Below are positions 1 through 9,524 of a stretch of DNA of 64,000 nt, piece by piece. A program made the position numbers and the translations under genes. The number at the start of each line of letters is the position of its first letter. Within the stretch, counting starts at the first letter, position 1. The stretch comes from Mesorhizobium sp. B2-7-2. Lineage in GTDB: Bacteria > Pseudomonadota > Alphaproteobacteria > Rhizobiales > Rhizobiaceae. Under the pieces are notes generated by a model that saw nothing but the letters and a program-made list of their open reading frames with translations, made no database searches and was not told the origin of the DNA. The stretch spans positions 1 to 64,000 of the forward strand of contig NZ_VFTZ01000007.1 in NCBI RefSeq assembly GCF_006440775.1, written 5' to 3'.

Positions 1-2
1 TC

Positions 3-77
3 ACCTTCTACAACGGCCTCGCATACTTCCGTGCCTGTGCCGACGGTTGGGCCTTGCGAGATGTGTATATGCCCTAG
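3..77 (+). CDS. C-terminal end of an unidentified protein (cut by window start)
   Basis: An open frame enters from the left edge and ends at a TAG at 75-77. It encodes 24 residues rich in aromatics (FYNGLAYFRACADGWALRDV), which reads more like protein than the other two plus-strand frames here. Too little is present to name a family, and it could be chance. It would be convergent with the manC-like gene on the opposite strand, with a palindromic repeat in between. Confidence 0.3.
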   Translation, partial: TFYNGLAYFRACADGWALRDVYMP

Positions 78-158
78 CCACATGGGGGGGAGATCAGATG
101 CCGCCACCGCTTTCGCCAATCGCCATTGCCGCAGGAAAAGCGCCAGCGGAGAAATGGC

Positions 159-210
159 CAATCTCCCCCCTCGTGGGGGAGATGTCCGGCAGGACAGAGG
201 GGGGCGCGAA
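159..210. repeat. Short palindromic intergenic repeat
   Basis: The core is a 9-bp perfect inverted repeat (ATCTCCCCC at 161-169 and GGGGGAGAT at 175-183) around a 5-nt loop, followed by GTCCGGCAGGACAG and a run of G. I recognise this as an intergenic repeat common in Mesorhizobium-type genomes. It sits just past the stop of the gene at 236 and may act as a transcript-end hairpin. Confidence 0.6.
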
Positions 211-235
211 GGAATGAGACTTGCGATCTCTTCCG

Positions 236-2473
236 CTACCCCTTCTCCGCCGTTCCGTCCAGATACTGCGTCAGCGCACAGACCAGGTGGTAGAAGATGC
301 TGGCCGGCACGTCGGTCGCCAGCGAGCGGCCGCGCTCGTCGATGCGGTCGATCCACAAGCCGAGCGGGGCCGGATCTATGTGCCAGCGAAAAAGGCGGCC
401 GACGCGCGCTTCGATCTCGGGCTTGAGGTCCGGCCCGCCCGAGCCGTCGAGCGCGATTGCCGCCTTGATCGCTTCGGCCTGCGGCCAGCTTCGCGAGACC
501 GTGTCGAGCGGCAGGCCCTGGCGCGAGACCGCGCCATAGGCGAGGCCGGTGGCGCGGTTGAGGCCATTGGCAACGGCCGAGGCATAGAGCTTGCGGGCGA
601 AGGCGGTGAGTTCGCCCTGGCCGCTGCGAGCGGCGAAATCGACCAGCAGCGACGCCCATTCGAAGTGATGGCCAGGCTCGGTCCAGCTCCGCTTGTCGCC
701 TGCCGCCGGTTTCCAGCCGTCGTCGAAATATTCACCCAGTGTCCAGCTCTCGGCATCGAAGAAATGGCTACGGAAAAGATCGATGATGCGCGCCGCGCGG
801 CGCAGATAGACGCGCTCGCCCGTCGCCTTGTGCCAGGCGAGGAAGGCCTCGAGCAGATGCATGTGCGGATTGGAGCGCCGTTCCTCCGCGCCGTCGGAGG
901 TTTCCAGAAAGCCGGTCAGGCGGTCATCTTCCAGATGCGCGTCGAGGAAGGCGAATGTCTCTCCTGCGAGCCGCAACGCGTCGGGATGGCCCGACATATG
1001 GGCGTGGGCGAGCGCCAGAAGCACGCAGGAATGGTCGTAGGCATCCTCGACCGGATCGGCGACCGAGCCGTCGATGTTGAGCGTGCGCACCCAGCCGCCG
1101 CGATCGGTGCGGCCCTGCCCCGCCATGAAGTCGATGCCGTGCGCAATCAGCCGGTCGGCCGGGCCGTCCCAGCCGCGCTCCTTGGCGACCGCGAAGGCAT
1201 AGACCTGACGCGCCTGCGTGCGCATGCGCTTGGGTTTCATCAGCGGCGCGGCGTCGAAGCCCAGCGCCTCGTGGAAGCCGCCATGGCGTTCGTCGACGCC
1301 AAGCGTCGACCATAGCGGCAGCGTCTCCTCGAACAGCCAGTGGCGCACGCGCCGCCGCCAGGCGCCGCTCTCGATGACGCGATCATGCGCCGGCGTGAAC
1401 CTTGTTTCGAGCCGGCCGGATTTCTCCAGTTGCTCGACGATCTTCTTGACGTGCTGGCTGTGGCTGACCGGCGCGACGAAGGTGGCGTCGGCCGTGGAGA
1501 CGATCGCCACGTCCTTCATGCCGATGGCCGACAGCAGCCGACCCTCGCTGCGGATATAGGAGTTCTCGCAATCGATGGCGACGACGTCTCCAACGATGAC
1601 GTTGCCGCCCTTGTCGGACGGGCCGACATCGAGCAGCGACTGCCAGGAGCCGAGATCGTTCCAGCGGAAACTGGCGGGCACCATGGCGATGTCTTTCGCG
1701 CGTTCCATGATGGCGTAGTCGATCGAGGTCGACGGGATAGCGGAATAGAGTTCCAGCGGCATGTAGAGACCGGACAGATCGCTGGTCGCCGTCTTGTAGG
1801 CGGCCTCCGTCGCCTGCCAGATTTTCGGCTCATGAGCCGCGAAGGCGTCGCGCATGGCGCCGGCGCGGAATAGGAAGATGCCGGTGTTCCAGTAGAAGCT
1901 GCCGGCGTCGACATAGGCCTGCGCGGTGGCGAGATCCGGCTTCTCGACGAAGCGCGAGACGTCGAAGACGCCGTCCTGGCCTGCCCCGACCTCGATATAG
2001 CCATAGCCGGTCTCGGGCTGGGTCGGCTTGAGGCCGAACACCACGAGCCGGCCGGCATTTGCCGCGCCCGCGCCCGCCTCGATGCTTTGCCAGAACTGGC
2101 CCGGCGTCGATATCTCGTGATCCGACGGCACCACCAGCACCAGCTCGTCGCCATAGTCGGAGAGCGTGCGCAGGCTGGCCAGCGCCACGGCGGCGGCCGT
2201 GTTACGGCCCGTCGGCTCGAACAGCGGCCCGCCGCCGGCCAGATCGATGCCGGCAAGGTCGGCATGGACGCGGTCGGCGTGACGCTCCGAGGCGATCAGG
2301 AAGATGGGCGTCCCACCGTCGGGCCGCGCCGCCAGCCGGCGCAAAGTCTTGGCCAGCATCGAGCCGTCGCCCGAGAAATCGTGGAACTGCTTGGGATTGT
2401 CCTCGCGCGACAGCGGCCACAGCCGCGAACCGACGCCGCCGCTCATGACGAAACTGACGATGCGCTGGTTCAT
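236..2473 (-). CDS. Mannose-1-phosphate guanylyltransferase fused to an AGE-family sugar isomerase domain
   Basis: This 745-residue protein has two parts. Residues 1 to about 285 are a nucleotidyltransferase that forms GDP-mannose from mannose-1-phosphate and GTP, with signature GGVGSRLWPLSRE near the N-terminus and FVEKP plus YWNTGIF in the middle. From about 345 to the end is an N-acylglucosamine 2-epimerase (AGE) type alpha/alpha barrel, with HSCVLLALAHAH, NPHMHLLEAFLAW and EPGHHFEWASL. Many ManC proteins carry a cupin phosphomannose isomerase at this place; here an AGE-like domain stands in, so the product probably couples fructose-6-P/mannose-6-P isomerisation to GDP-mannose synthesis. 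That second activity is inferred. ATG at 2473 is preferred to a TTG 15 bases upstream because AGGG lies a few bases before it. Confidence 0.85.
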   Translation of the reverse strand: MNQRIVSFVMSGGVGSRLWPLSREDNPKQFHDFSGDGSMLAKTLRRLAARPDGGTPIFLIASERHADRVHADLAGIDLAGGGPLFEPTGRNTAAAVALASLRTLSDYGDELVLVVPSDHEISTPGQFWQSIEAGAGAANAGRLVVFGLKPTQPETGYGYIEVGAGQDGVFDVSRFVEKPDLATAQAYVDAGSFYWNTGIFLFRAGAMRDAFAAHEPKIWQATEAAYKTATSDLSGLYMPLELYSAIPSTSIDYAIMERAKDIAMVPASFRWNDLGSWQSLLDVGPSDKGGNVIVGDVVAIDCENSYIRSEGRLLSAIGMKDVAIVSTADATFVAPVSHSQHVKKIVEQLEKSGRLETRFTPAHDRVIESGAWRRRVRHWLFEETLPLWSTLGVDERHGGFHEALGFDAAPLMKPKRMRTQARQVYAFAVAKERGWDGPADRLIAHGIDFMAGQGRTDRGGWVRTLNIDGSVADPVEDAYDHSCVLLALAHAHMSGHPDALRLAGETFAFLDAHLEDDRLTGFLETSDGAEERRSNPHMHLLEAFLAWHKATGERVYLRRAARIIDLFRSHFFDAESWTLGEYFDDGWKPAAGDKRSWTEPGHHFEWASLLVDFAARSGQGELTAFARKLYASAVANGLNRATGLAYGAVSRQGLPLDTVSRSWPQAEAIKAAIALDGSGGPDLKPEIEARVGRLFRWHIDPAPLGLWIDRIDERGRSLATDVPASIFYHLVCALTQYLDGTAEKG

Positions 2474-2664
2474 GAACGACCCTGTCAAAAGTCCGGCTCC
2501 CTTGGGTCGGACTTACGACAAAAGCCTTTAAGCCCACCTTTACCTCACAACCAAATCCTATGCCATTCGGGCAAGCTCCGCGAAAGAAAGGAAATGCGAC
2601 AGAAGGACTGCCATTGCCGCTTGCAGGATCGGAAAGCGGCAGCTATAAGCCCGCGGTCTGGTCA

Positions 2665-2741
2665 CGGAGTGTAGCGCAGTCTGGTAGCGCACCTCGTTCG
2701 GGACGAGGGGGTCGCAGGTTCAAATCCTGCCACTCCGACCA
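2665..2741 (+). tRNA. tRNA-Pro (CGG)
   Basis: A 77-nt cloverleaf. The acceptor stem CGGAGTG (2665-2671) pairs perfectly with CACTCCG (2731-2737), followed by encoded ACCA. The anticodon arm CCTCG-TTCGGGA-CGAGG gives anticodon CGG. The T arm contains GGTTCAAATCC. No integrase gene and no second copy of the 3' end was seen, so there is no sign of an integrated element here. Confidence 0.95.
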
Positions 2742-2997
2742 GTTTCAAGCTCCCGAGAAATCCCCTGAAAGCCTTGCGCCACAACGGTTTGCGCCGCTTC
2801 GGTGATGGGAACAAGCAGAGAACATGGACGACCGTGAGACCGTCTCACGTCTCACCTGAGACTTTGGGCGTTCTCCTGGCGTTCAGGCGACCTCGCGATG
2901 CAGCTTCTCGTCGATCTGTTGAGGCGCTGCATGGCCGCGTAAGGCAGCGTGAGGATGGGACTGTTGAGGCGGAGCCGCAGAGCGGTTAATTGAGGGA

Positions 2998-3324
2998 ATG
3001 ACGTTCAAGTTTATAGCCATTTCGATCGCGACGCTGCTTCTGGCAGGCTGCTCGTCGACCACCGCGTCGATCGGCCCGGCGAAATACGACAAAATGAACT
3101 GCCCCGAGCTCAACAATGCGGTCGGCGACACCGCGACCGATATTTCACGCACCGCAATCGCTCGCGGCAAGGTCGCCAGCACCAGCGTGCCGACATGGCT
3201 GCTCGGCGGCGAGCGCGTGAAGACGGCGGTCGCCAACCGCGAAGCCGCCCGGATCGAACGGCTGCAGCAACAGCAGCAGGCGATCGTCGCGACGCGGAAC
3301 CAGAGGTGCCCGTCCTCGCAGTGA
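2998..3324 (+). CDS. Small predicted lipoprotein
   Basis: A 108-residue protein with an N-terminal hydrophobic stretch ending in a lipobox (LLLAGC), so the predicted mature N-terminus is the lipidated cysteine at about residue 18. The rest is polar, with a predicted helical Q-rich stretch (LQQQQQ) near the end and two further cysteines (one near residue 40, one near the C-terminus) that could form a disulphide. I recognise no enzyme family. It stands alone between tRNA-Pro and the convergent opp transporter, and the 256 bases before it show nothing I can name. Confidence 0.7.
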   Translation: MTFKFIAISIATLLLAGCSSTTASIGPAKYDKMNCPELNNAVGDTATDISRTAIARGKVASTSVPTWLLGGERVKTAVANREAARIERLQQQQQAIVATRNQRCPSSQ

Positions 3325-3351
3325 GGCGAGCGAGGCTAAGCTTACACGGCT

Positions 3352-4971
3352 TCAAGCGCTCATACGGAACCGTGCCGTATCGATCGCGGCGTTCATCAGC
3401 GTCTGGGTGTAGGCTTCGCGCGGATTGTCGAAGATTTCTTGCGTCGGACCTTCCTCGACAATCTTTCCCTGCTTCATGACGATGATGTAGTCGGCCATGG
3501 CACGGACCACCGCGAGGTCATGGCTGATGAAGAGGTAGGACAGCTCATGGTCGGCCTGCAGCTTGCGCAACAGCTCGACGATCTGCTTCTGCACGGAACG
3601 GTCGAGCGCCGAGGTCGGCTCGTCGAGCACCACCACTTTCGGCTTCAGGATCATGGCGCGGGCAATGGCGATGCGCTGGCGTTGGCCGCCGGAGAACTCG
3701 TGCGGGTAGCGGTTGCGCGCATTGGGATCGAGGCCGACCTCGCGCAACGCCTCGACGGCGCGCTGGTCGCGCTGCTTGCCGGTCAATGAGGGCTCGTGCA
3801 CCAAAAGTCCCTCGGTGATCACTTGGCCGACGGTCATGCGGGGCGACAACGAGCCGAACGGATCCTGGAAGACCAGCTGCAATTCGCGCCTGAGCGGCCG
3901 CATCGCCTGGCGGTCCGCGTCCGAAATGTCGCGGTCGCCAAAGCGGATCACGCCGTCGCTGGGCAAGAGCCTGAGCAGCGCGCGGCCAAGCGTCGACTTG
4001 CCTGAACCGGACTCGCCGACGATGCCGATCGTCTGGTTACGCTTCAGCCGGATCGAGATCCTGTCCACCGCGCGCAGCATCAGCGGCTCGCCGCCAAGGA
4101 AGCCGCCGCCGATCTTGAAGACGACTTCGACATTGCGGCCTTCGAGCAGCACCGGCGCACTGGCGGGCGGCGCCGCCTTGGCGCCCGTCGGCTCGGCCGC
4201 CAGCAGCATCTTCGTGTAGGCATGCTGCGGATTGGCGAAGAGCGCTTCGGCATCGCCCTCCTCCACCACCTCGCCCAGGCGCATGACATAGACGCGGTCG
4301 GCGAAGCGGCGCACGATGCCGAGGTCGTGGGTGATGAAGACGATGGCCATGCCGAGCTTGCGCTGCAGTTCGGCAAGCAGCATCAGAATCTGCGCCTGGA
4401 TGGTGACGTCGAGCGCCGTCGTCGGTTCGTCGGCGATCAGGATGTCCGGATCGTTGGCCAAGGCCATGGCGATCATGACGCGCTGGCGCTGGCCGCCCGA
4501 CATCTCGTGCGGATAGGATTTCATCCGCCGTTCGGGATCTGGAATATGCACCAGCCTGAGCAATTTCAGCGCCTCTTCCCGCGCCGCGGCCGCGTTCAGC
4601 CCGCGGTGTCGACTGATCGGTTCCATCAGCTGGTTGCCGATGGTGTAGAGCGGGTCGAGCGAGGTCATCGGCTCCTGGAAGATCATGCTGATCTTGCGAC
4701 CGCGCACCTGGTTCAGATCGCTCTTTGACATCGTCAGGAGATTGCGGCCACGATAGTCGACCTGGCCGGTCGCCTCGCCATTGGAGGAAAGCAGGCTCAT
4801 CGCCGCCATCATCGTCTGGCTCTTGCCGGAACCGGATTCGCCAACGACGGCGACCGTCTCGCCGGCATTGACCTTGATGTTGATGCCCTTGACCGCCTCG
4901 ACCGTGCCGTCGAGGGTCTGGAAGCGGACGCGCAGGTCCTTGACGCTGAGGATCGTTTCGGAGGCAGTCAT
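3352..4971 (-). CDS. Oligopeptide/dipeptide ABC transporter, fused double ATP-binding protein (OppD-OppF type)
   Basis: This 539-residue protein holds two complete ABC ATPase domains in tandem. Each has a Walker A (GESGSGKS near residue 44, and again near 320), an ABC signature (MSGGQRQRV and FSGGQRQRI), a Walker B ([12 protein letters not shown] and [11 protein letters not shown]) and a switch histidine in FITHDLG/FISHDLA. The fusion supplies both ATPases of the transporter in one chain, as in YejF-like proteins. It is the last gene of the run oppA-oppB-oppC-oppDF, starting 1 base after the oppC stop. The cargo (peptides or another solute) cannot be read from the sequence. Confidence 0.93.
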   Translation of the reverse strand: MTASETILSVKDLRVRFQTLDGTVEAVKGINIKVNAGETVAVVGESGSGKSQTMMAAMSLLSSNGEATGQVDYRGRNLLTMSKSDLNQVRGRKISMIFQEPMTSLDPLYTIGNQLMEPISRHRGLNAAAAREEALKLLRLVHIPDPERRMKSYPHEMSGGQRQRVMIAMALANDPDILIADEPTTALDVTIQAQILMLLAELQRKLGMAIVFITHDLGIVRRFADRVYVMRLGEVVEEGDAEALFANPQHAYTKMLLAAEPTGAKAAPPASAPVLLEGRNVEVVFKIGGGFLGGEPLMLRAVDRISIRLKRNQTIGIVGESGSGKSTLGRALLRLLPSDGVIRFGDRDISDADRQAMRPLRRELQLVFQDPFGSLSPRMTVGQVITEGLLVHEPSLTGKQRDQRAVEALREVGLDPNARNRYPHEFSGGQRQRIAIARAMILKPKVVVLDEPTSALDRSVQKQIVELLRKLQADHELSYLFISHDLAVVRAMADYIIVMKQGKIVEEGPTQEIFDNPREAYTQTLMNAAIDTARFRMSA

Positions 4972-4972
4972 C

Positions 4973-6097
4973 TCAGCGGTCCTTGGGATCGAGCGCGTCG
5001 CGCAGGCCGTCGCCGACGAAATTCAGGGCGAACAGCGTCGAGACGAGGAAGAAGGCCGGGAACAGAAGCAGCCAGTTGGCGTAACCGATGTTCTTGGCGC
5101 CGACCGAGATCAGCACGCCCCAGCTGGTCATCGGCTCCTGCACGCCTAGACCGAGAAAGGAGAGGAAGCTCTCCAGGATGATGACCTGCGGCACCAAGAG
5201 CGTCATGTAGATGACGACCGGGCCAAGCAGGTTGGGGATGACATGGCGCAACAGGATGCCGCGCTGGCCGACGCCCATGGCCTCCGCCGCCTGGACATAC
5301 TCCTGCCTGCGGATCGACAGCGCCTGGCCGCGCACGATGCGCGCCATGTCGAGCCACAACACAGCGCCAACCGCCAGAAACATCAGCACGAAGTTGCGGC
5401 CGAAAAACACCACCAGCATGATGACGAAGAAGATGAACGGCAGCGAATAGAGCACGTCGACGATGCGCATCATCACCTCGTCGACCTTGCCGCCGGAGAA
5501 TCCCGCGGTCGCGCCGTAGATGACGCCGATGACGCCGGCGACGACGCCGGCGAGCAGGCCGATGGCCAAAGAGATGCGTCCGGCCATCAGCGTGCGCGAA
5601 AGCAGGTCGCGGCCGGTGTTGTCGGTGCCGAAGAAGAAATATTGCTGCTTCACGGCCGAGCTCATCGTCACTTCGAGGCCATCGGGCGACTTGTTCTCGA
5701 TCCTGGTGTCGTCGAAGGCGTCGGAGCGGTCGAGATAGCGGATGTTGCGGTCGTCGATCGGCTTGGTCGAGGTGACGGTGACGGTGACGCGATTGCCGTC
5801 CTGGTGCCATTCCTTGATGTCGGCGCGCATGCGCTTGATGGCATCGCCCAGGGCACCCTGGATCATGTCGGGTTTCGGATAGGCCGAAAGGCTCGGCGGC
5901 ATGCGCACATAGTCGCCATAGATGGTGGTGTATGCATGCGGCACGGCCCACGGGCCGCAAATGCTGATGACGGCGATGAAAGCCAGGTAATAGAGGCTGA
6001 GCATCGCGGCGCGGTTGCGTTTGAGCCGCGCCCAGGCATTGCCCCAGAGCGAGCGGCCGACGATCGGCTCGGGCACGGCGACGGCGAGGTCAGTCAT
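4973..6097 (-). CDS. Oligopeptide ABC transporter permease (OppC/YejE type)
   Basis: A 374-residue inner-membrane permease with a first membrane helix near residues 30-50 and a cluster of five C-terminal helices. It carries the binding-protein-dependent transport signature (EAMGVGQRGILLRHVIPN) that docks on the ATPase, and the FFFGTDNTGRDLLSR segment typical of OppC. The region between the first and second helices is about 110 residues, longer than in classical OppC (about 300 residues overall) and rich in charged, periplasm-like sequence. ATG at 6097 overlaps the 3' end of oppB by 8 bases, which supports this start over an upstream ATG inside oppB. Confidence 0.92.
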   Translation of the reverse strand: MTDLAVAVPEPIVGRSLWGNAWARLKRNRAAMLSLYYLAFIAVISICGPWAVPHAYTTIYGDYVRMPPSLSAYPKPDMIQGALGDAIKRMRADIKEWHQDGNRVTVTVTSTKPIDDRNIRYLDRSDAFDDTRIENKSPDGLEVTMSSAVKQQYFFFGTDNTGRDLLSRTLMAGRISLAIGLLAGVVAGVIGVIYGATAGFSGGKVDEVMMRIVDVLYSLPFIFFVIMLVVFFGRNFVLMFLAVGAVLWLDMARIVRGQALSIRRQEYVQAAEAMGVGQRGILLRHVIPNLLGPVVIYMTLLVPQVIILESFLSFLGLGVQEPMTSWGVLISVGAKNIGYANWLLLFPAFFLVSTLFALNFVGDGLRDALDPKDR

Positions 6098-7013
6098 AGC
6101 GCACCCTCGGATCGACGACCGCATAGAGCAGGTCGACGATCAGGTTGAAGACGATGGTGAAGAGCGCGATCACCACCACGGTTCCCATGACAAGCGTGTA
6201 GTCGCGGTTGAGGGCTGCATCGACGAAGTAGCGGCCGACTCCGGGTATGGAGAAGATCGTCTCGACGATGATCGAGCCGGTCAACAGCGCGGCCGCCGCC
6301 GGGCCGGTGAAGGAGACGATCGGCAGCACGGCGCCGCGCAGCGCGTGCTTGACCACCACCGACCAGTCGGACAGGCCGAGCGCGCGGGCGGTGCGGATAT
6401 GGTGCGAACGCAGGCTCTCGATCATGGAGCCGCGCATCAGGCGGGCGACGATGGCGATCTGCGGAAGAGCCAGCGTCAGCACCGGACCGACCTTGTTGAT
6501 CAAGGCGCCGTCGCCCCAGCCGCCGATCGGCAACAGCTTCCAGGACAGCCCGAAGACGAGCTGGATCACGGGCGCGATGACAAAGGTCGGGATGGTGCTG
6601 CCTGCCGTGGCCAAGGCGATCACTGAATAATCGCCTATCTTGTTCTGGTTGAGCGCAGCGATGGTGCCGAGGATCGAGCCCAACAGCAGCGCCAGCACCA
6701 GAGCCGAGGTGCCGATCTGTATCGAGATCGGCAGGCCCTTGGCGAAGAGTTCGGTGACGGTGAAATCCGGCAAATTGTAGCTCGGGCCGAAACTGCCGCG
6801 CAAAAGATTGCCGAGATAGTGGACATATTGCAGCCAGAGCGGATCGTTGAGGCCGAACTGGGCTTCGAGATTGGCCCTGATCTCGGGGCTCAAGCCCCGC
6901 TCCTGGTTGAACGGGCCGCCTGGCGCGACGCGGATCAGGAAGAACGCCACCGTCACGATGACGAACAGCGTCGGGATGGCGGTCAACAGCCGCCGGAAAA
7001 CATAACGCAGCAT
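6090..7013 (-). CDS. Oligopeptide ABC transporter permease (OppB type)
   Basis: A 307-residue permease beginning MLRYVFRRLLTAIPTLF, the usual OppB start, with about six membrane helices and the permease signature (ARALGLSDWSVVVKHALR). It forms the membrane pore with the OppC partner, whose start codon overlaps its 3' end. It lies 177 bases after the substrate-binding protein gene, separated from it by a hairpin at 7146-7172. Confidence 0.93.
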   Translation of the reverse strand: MLRYVFRRLLTAIPTLFVIVTVAFFLIRVAPGGPFNQERGLSPEIRANLEAQFGLNDPLWLQYVHYLGNLLRGSFGPSYNLPDFTVTELFAKGLPISIQIGTSALVLALLLGSILGTIAALNQNKIGDYSVIALATAGSTIPTFVIAPVIQLVFGLSWKLLPIGGWGDGALINKVGPVLTLALPQIAIVARLMRGSMIESLRSHHIRTARALGLSDWSVVVKHALRGAVLPIVSFTGPAAAALLTGSIIVETIFSIPGVGRYFVDAALNRDYTLVMGTVVVIALFTIVFNLIVDLLYAVVDPRVRYD

Positions 7014-7145
7014 CGGCGCCCCGCTTCAGCCAGGGCGACAGGCTCTCCAGTCGAAGATCCGTGGCGCGCCGGCATCTCTGATCTTCGCACCGGGCAGCCC
7101 GAAAATCCAATCCGACTTTCGGCCCGGCACGACGACAGACCGCGA

Positions 7146-7172
7146 CCGCCGCTCCCAAAAAGAGAGCGGCGG
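7146..7172 (-). terminator. Hairpin between the binding-protein gene and oppB
   Basis: A perfect 9-bp inverted repeat (CCGCCGCTC at 7146-7154, GAGCGGCGG at 7164-7172) with a 9-base loop. No strong T run follows it on the transcribed strand, so it may protect or attenuate the transcript rather than end it. Such hairpins often explain excess binding protein over permease; that role is inferred here. Confidence 0.45.
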
Positions 7173-7190
7173 CACGGCCAAGGTTTCTTG

Positions 7191-8783
7191 TCAGTCCTTG
7201 GAGATGAAGCGGGACGGATGAATGTCCATCACATTGTCGTCGAAGCCATGCAGCTTCGAGGAAACGATGTCGTGGTAGCTGTAGTAGAGAAGCGGGATCT
7301 CGCCGACGTCGTCGACGAGGATGCGCTCGGCTGCGGCGAGGTCCTTCATGCGGTCCTCGGGCTTGCCGCCCGCGGCGGCCGCCTTGTCCATGGCGGCTTC
7401 ATAGGCAGGGCTGTTGTAGTTCGAGTAGTTGTTGCCGCTCGCCTTGCGCGAGATGCCGAGGAAGGTCTCGGGATCCTTGTAGTCGGCGATCCAGGCGGCA
7501 CGGGCGACGTCGTAATTGCCCTTCTGCTCGAGGAAGCTGTAATGGGTCTTGGTGTCGGTGTTGAGCAGCGTCACCTCGACGCCGAGCGGCTTCAGCTGTT
7601 CCTGGATGGCGACAGCCGTGTTCTTATGGTTCTCCGAGGTGTTGTAGCGGATCTCCATCTTCAACGGATGCTCGGGTGTATAGCCTAGCTTTTCCAGGAT
7701 CTTCTTGGCCGCATCCTCGCGGTCGATCTGCGGCATGTCAGCATATTTGGCCAGTGCCGGTGTGTAGCCCTCGATGCCCGGAGGCACCATCGAATAGCCG
7801 GGCAGCATCGAGTTCTGCCAGACCTTCTCGGCGAGGAAGTCGCGGTCGATCGCCATCGAGATGGCGTTGCGCAACTCGACGTTATCCCAAGGCGCCTTGT
7901 CGGTCTTGACCGCGTAATAATAAGTGCCGAGATACGGCCCGACACGGACCTGGTCGCCGAATTTGGTTTTGAGATCGGCGAGCTGCTCGGTCGGCAGGTC
8001 GCCATAGCTGTCCAGCTCGCCCGCCTCGAAACGCTTCATCGCCGACGAGCGATCCTCGGTCGGGATGTAGTTGACCACGTCGAGCTTGACGCTCGCGGCG
8101 TCCCAGAACTTCGGGTTCTTGACCAATTTCATATGGTCGTTGGGAACCCACTCCGCCAGCGTATAGGCGCCATTGGAGACCAGCTTGCCCGGCTTGATCC
8201 AGTCGGCGCCGAGCTTGTCCATGGACGCCTTGTTGACCGGATAGGTCGCCTGGTGAGTCAGCATCTCCAGGAAGTAGGGCGTCGGAGCCTTCAGCGTGAC
8301 TTCAAGCGTGTTGGCGTCGATCGCCTTCACGCCCATATCCTCGGCCTTGCCTTTCTTGGTGTTGAAGTCCTCGGCGCCCTTCACCGGATAGAGCATCGAG
8401 GCGTATTCTGCAGCGGTGGCCGGATCTTCCAGTCGATGGAACGAAAAGACGAAGTCGTCCGCCGTCACCGGGGTGCCGTCCGACCAGAGGCCGTCCTTGC
8501 GCAGCTTGAAGGTGTAGACGGTGCCGTCATCCGACACCGTCCAGCTTTCGGCGGCGCCCGGAATGAGATTCGTCTTCTGGTCATGCATGACGAGGCCCTG
8601 GAACAGGTCGCGTATAATATCGGCTTCGTAGACCGTCGACGTCTTGTGCGGATCGACCGTCTCCGCCTCAGCGGCGGCGCCGCGGTTGTAGACGGTCTCG
8701 GCGAAGGCAGGCGTGTAGAATGTGCCAGCGGCCAAGGCCAATGTGGTGGCGAACACCGTCGCCTTCAGCATGTCTTTCAGCAT
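7191..8783 (-). CDS. Periplasmic oligopeptide-binding protein (SBP family 5, OppA type)
   Basis: A 530-residue protein with a Sec signal peptide: a hydrophobic core in residues 6-20 and a probable cleavage site near AFA/ET at about 28. The mature part is a family 5 extracellular solute-binding protein, with the N-terminal EAETVDPHKTSTVYEADI segment, AESWTVSDDGTVYTFKLR, and later AWIADYKDPETFL. It captures the solute for the downstream permeases and ATPase and is the first, separately spaced gene of the operon. The length is normal for OppA. Confidence 0.93.
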   Translation of the reverse strand: MLKDMLKATVFATTLALAAGTFYTPAFAETVYNRGAAAEAETVDPHKTSTVYEADIIRDLFQGLVMHDQKTNLIPGAAESWTVSDDGTVYTFKLRKDGLWSDGTPVTADDFVFSFHRLEDPATAAEYASMLYPVKGAEDFNTKKGKAEDMGVKAIDANTLEVTLKAPTPYFLEMLTHQATYPVNKASMDKLGADWIKPGKLVSNGAYTLAEWVPNDHMKLVKNPKFWDAASVKLDVVNYIPTEDRSSAMKRFEAGELDSYGDLPTEQLADLKTKFGDQVRVGPYLGTYYYAVKTDKAPWDNVELRNAISMAIDRDFLAEKVWQNSMLPGYSMVPPGIEGYTPALAKYADMPQIDREDAAKKILEKLGYTPEHPLKMEIRYNTSENHKNTAVAIQEQLKPLGVEVTLLNTDTKTHYSFLEQKGNYDVARAAWIADYKDPETFLGISRKASGNNYSNYNSPAYEAAMDKAAAAGGKPEDRMKDLAAAERILVDDVGEIPLLYYSYHDIVSSKLHGFDDNVMDIHPSRFISKD

Positions 8784-9077
8784 GAAGTTTCTCCCTGTCG
8801 GCGCAGCCCCTCAGCCGCGCCTTCTTAAGTTTTGACACCTCGGAACCGTTGAAACGGCCCCGTTTCAGGCGTGCCGCCGGTTCCTTCCGGCGGCTGGTGG
8901 CAGGAGACTAGACAGAGCGAAATCTTATTTCAACCATTGCCTGCTTGACGCAAAGTGAGCGCCATAACGCTAAAACAGCGAAACCTAAAGCTTAGAGCTT
9001 GCTTTCAACTTGGCACACCTGCCGGTTGTTCCAGCTGTTTTCTGTTTTTGCAGGCGGCCTTTGGCATTCTCCGCGCC

Positions 9078-9524
9078 ATGCTGAAGAACCGAAAAATGCT
9101 TGTTCCGTGGTCTCGTTTCCGGGCTGACGCCACGGGCACGTCGGCAATCGAATTTGCCATGCTGGCGCCGGTCTTCATCCTGCTTCTGCTCGGCATGGTT
9201 GCATATGGGATTTATTTCGGCGCCAGTCATTCGGTGCAGCAGATCGCCGCCGACGCGGCGCGCACCGCGATTGCCGGCCTCAACCAGACCGAGCGGCAGG
9301 CGCTGGTCACCGATTTCATCACTCACGATGTCTCGGGCTATCCGTTCGTCGACGCCAACAAGCTGACCGTCAACGCGCAGGACAGCGCCGTCGACGGCAG
9401 CCAGTTCGTCGTCTCGGTCACCTACGATGCGCGCAACCTGCCGATCTGGAACCTGTTCCGGACGCTGCCGCTGCCGGGCACGACGATCCAACGTCAATCG
9501 ACGATCCGCGTCGGAGGCATATGA
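9078..9524 (+). CDS. TadE-like pseudopilin/pilus assembly protein
   Basis: A 148-residue protein with the TadE arrangement: a short basic N-terminus, then GTSAIEFAMLAPVFILLLLG, in which a conserved glutamate sits next to a single membrane helix, then a periplasmic domain. TadE-like proteins are minor pseudopilins of the Flp/Tad system or related surface assemblies. I chose ATG 9078 because translation further upstream (from 8955) adds an unrelated cysteine-rich stretch; ATG 9093 is also possible. It overlaps the next gene by ATGA. No tad ATPase, secretin or prepilin peptidase gene is in the window. Confidence 0.82.
   Translation: MLKNRKMLVPWSRFRADATGTSAIEFAMLAPVFILLLLGMVAYGIYFGASHSVQQIAADAARTAIAGLNQTERQALVTDFITHDVSGYPFVDANKLTVNAQDSAVDGSQFVVSVTYDARNLPIWNLFRTLPLPGTTIQRQSTIRVGGI

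Noticed and set aside
2665..2741. tRNA-Pro as the attachment site of a genomic island
   Set aside because: No integrase gene and no repeat of the tRNA 3' end were found; neighbouring genes look resident.
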